DNA of 64,000 bases from an uncultured Paludibaculum sp. Its GTDB lineage: Bacteria; Acidobacteriota; Terriglobia; Bryobacterales; Bryobacteraceae. The notes under the pieces are model-generated. The model saw nothing but the letters and a program-made list of their open reading frames with translations, had not been told where the DNA came from and made no database searches. Within the stretch, counting starts at the first letter, position 1. Every line of letters begins with the position of its first letter. Positions 62,145-64,000 of the stretch are shown here, piece by piece. Where the stretch lies: contig NZ_OY762269.1 of the NCBI RefSeq assembly GCF_963665245.1, forward strand, positions 1,866,501 through 1,930,500, read 5' to 3'. The translations under genes were made by a program, and so were the position numbers.

Positions 62145-63733
62145 TCAGTTGATCTCGTGGTAAATCGTGCCGGATTCGGCGGAGGCCAGGCCGAGGTGGA
62201 ATCGAATGGATTCCCCAGCGCTTTCAGGGAAACGCGCGTGACGGCCCAGGCACCGGCGGCTACAATCGCGGTTGCGCCCAGGACAGCCAGCCGCGAGCGG
62301 AAGATCACGAAGTGTTGAACCGCGACGATGGCAGCCATGACGAGGCCGCCGCCCAGCATCAGGGGCACCATGAACGGGCCGCGCGTGGTTTCGGGTTGTT
62401 TGCTGAACGGCAATCCTTCGATGAGCCGCAGCTCCAGGCCGAGATAGAACGAGGCCATCGCCATGCTGAACGCCACAAACAGCAACGCGTCCAGCGGTCC
62501 CCAAAACCAGGCTGTTGCCAGCATCAGGATCCCGTGCGGCGCGAGGATGATGCGCGTCCACAAGGCGGCGTGGGTCCCATTCGCAATGCCTTGCAGGCTG
62601 CCGGAAGGGGCCAACAGGAAGATCCAGGTGCCTTTGTAGTCAGCGCCGTAAACAAGCAGGGTGCTGATGAAGAATAGCAGGGCGCCGATAACGTGCGGCA
62701 CAAGGTGGACGGGCGAGAAACCGGGGGCGAACACGCTGGCGGAAGGGATACGGCGCATCTCTATGAACGGGAGGATGAGCATGGGCAGCATCGGCACCAG
62801 TTGGCGGCGGAACTGCCAGTCTCGCCACATCATAGCCGAGACATAGTGGAAGCCGGCCCGCGCCGGAGGGCCACCGCACACCCTCGCCACTAGATCGCCG
62901 AGCCGCGACCGCCTGCTGCCGCGGGCGCGAGTGCCGCGTCCCTGCACCATGCTCGAGACGCGCACCAGGAAGTCCGCCGAGAGGGCCCGAATTCCGAAGA
63001 CGCCCACCGCCAGCGCCAGTAAGGCGAAAGCTGCGATGAGCGTGTTGCGCCAGGTGGAGTCCTGCGGCAGGGCGATCCGGAAGGGCAGGCGGGTGAACAC
63101 ACGCGGGGCAAACTGCATCAGGGAGAGGAAGATCAGGGGTACCAGTTCGATTGCCTGGCCCCACGATTTCACCCGCGACGGAGGGGCGATGCGCAGCAGC
63201 CAGCCGAAGATCGAACAGCACAGCAGGGCGATGAACAGTCCGACAGCCAGCGCGCCGGCCAGGTGCAGCAGCGGGTAGTAGAAGGGACAGCCGGGTATGA
63301 ACAAGGCCACCAGGGCGGGCACCACATTTAAGCCGGGCGCCAGGTAGAGCACGATGCGCAGCAGGTGTGTGAGTTTGGCCGCTGTATAGGTCGCGCCGTC
63401 CACCGGTTGATGTGCCAGGACCAGGGCTTCCGTGGGATTCACCAGGCTGTTGCTGGTCTCCGTCAACAGGATGATGAACAGCAGGAAGGCGGTCATGAAG
63501 AGGAAGATTCCGGCGTAGCCGGACAGGGATCGCTGGGCCAGGAGCATCAGCACGCTCAGCAGTGCCGCCATAACAGCGTAGAGCAGTGTGGCGGCCTTCA
63601 GGGTGAAGCCGTCCCGGCCCAAATGGCCCAGCATCTCGCGCCGTTCGCTGATCTTGCCGAACAAGCCGAGCAGCAGCCAGTAGCGCACCGGGTCGATACC
63701 GCACAGGCGCAGGAGAGGAGCGAGGGTATTCAT
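62145..63733 (-). CDS. ABC-2 exporter permease, apparent frameshift near the C-terminus
   Basis: The protein has about twelve membrane segments (LYAVMAALLSVLMLLAQ, FLFMTAFLLFIILLTE, AGALAVGLFIALLCCSIFGWLL, LVPLIFLSLMQF, LIAAFALLALAVGVFGI). The ATG at 63733 overlaps the ATPase stop by 4 nt. Up to about residue 507 the frame is good. At 62213-62216 (a CCCC run, GGGG in the coding sense) the sensible ending SIRFHLGLASAESGTIY, stopping at 62145, is in the next frame, so one G seems to be missing. The literal reading ends at 62093 with an odd Pro/Ser-rich tail. It is probably the transporter partner of the ATPase at 63730. Confidence 0.85.
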
Positions 63734-64000
63734 GGCCTGAGCGCGTCGACGATGCGCGCGACTCCGGGATCCGTATCCACCGAGTGGGTCAACTGGCGGA
63801 AAACCTGCTCCAGCGTTGCCTGGCTGGTGGACTCGCGCAACGCTTCCGGTGTGTCATTGGCGATCAGGTTGCCCTGGTGAATGATCATCACCCGGTCGCA
63901 GATCTTCTCCACCACATCGAGCACATGCGAGCTGTAGAGGATGGTGTTACCAGCCGCGGCCAGGGCGGCGAGCAGGTCCTTGATGAGGATCGCGGCGTTG
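63730..64000 (-). CDS. ABC transporter ATP-binding protein, C-terminal part (cut by window edge)
   Basis: About 89 C-terminal residues lie in the window: an H-loop YSSHVLDVVEKIC, then DRVMIIHQGNLIAND and the C-terminal helix LEQVFRQLTH. This is the end of an ABC-2 exporter ATPase of the CcmA/NatA kind. Walker A and B are beyond the right edge. It is coupled to the permease by an ATGA overlap. Confidence 0.88.
   Translation of the reverse strand, partial: NAAILIKDLLAALAAAGNTILYSSHVLDVVEKICDRVMIIHQGNLIANDTPEALRESTSQATLEQVFRQLTHSVDTDPGVARIVDALRP

Overview
The window is about 64 kb of GC-rich chromosome (by eye a little over 60% GC, locally lower near 7.5-11.9 kb). It fits an acidobacterium of the Bryobacterales/Solibacteraceae type. 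The pointers are a VWFA-domain protein of the acidobacterial kind, a planctomycete/acidobacterial cytochrome-DUF1549-DUF1553 plus DUF1501 pair, a secreted GH92 enzyme, a small STGP-motif family that is multicopy in such genomes, and many secreted enzymes of carbohydrate metabolism. The genus is inferred, not proven. No rRNA, tRNA, CRISPR array, complete insertion sequence or replication origin was seen. Layout. 1-5.1 kb: the N-terminal part of a GH92 alpha-mannosidase (its C-terminus lies off the left edge), a TetR regulator facing a secreted protein of unknown function across a strong promoter that carries a palindrome, and an STGP-family gene with a terminator-like hairpin in its leader. 5.1-12.1 kb is an accessory island. 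It holds dispersed repeats, a VWFA protein, a decayed fragment of a GH92 gene, a low-GC two-gene DUF262/HEPN cassette (a candidate defence or toxin system) and an unusual long PfkB-like kinase. 12.1-16.3 kb: the DUF1501/DUF1549 pair, whose larger gene contains an in-frame array of the dispersed repeat. 16.3-19.6 kb: repeats and a small ABC transporter operon. 19.5-25.2 kb: a regulator/beta-propeller pair facing a DUF899 gene with a small KCPLC membrane protein, then an orphan HlyD-type adaptor and a small zinc-ribbon protein. 25.2-36 kb is mostly housekeeping: APC permease, CCA-adding-type nucleotidyltransferase, SixA, O-antigen ligase, LhgO, SPFH protein, signal peptidase I, ACT protein and a GH43-like enzyme. 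36-45.4 kb: metallophosphoesterase, VOC protein, Tat-exported sugar epimerase, GlcG/HbpS protein, DUF1349, two divergent SDRs, a GH13 amylase and an aminotransferase. 45.4-64 kb: HrpB, TlpA-like proteins, a histidine kinase, DUF2961, PriA coupled to a GNAT gene, heptose-7-phosphate kinase, a UPF1-like helicase, a sialidase-like protein and the start of an ABC-2 exporter operon that leaves the right edge. How the genes work together. Clear functional pairs are the TetR/secreted protein pair, DUF262/HEPN (4-nt overlap), DUF1549/DUF1501 (2-nt gap), the two ABC ATPase/permease pairs, DUF899/KCPLC protein (4-nt overlap), PriA/GNAT (4-nt overlap) and SDR/DUF1349. Two genes, the histidine kinase and the right-hand ABC permease, look frameshifted by one missing base in G/C runs. 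That is either sequencing error or recent decay. The most distinctive signals are the coding-competent repeat family, the repeats that bracket the island genes, and the DUF262/HEPN cassette.
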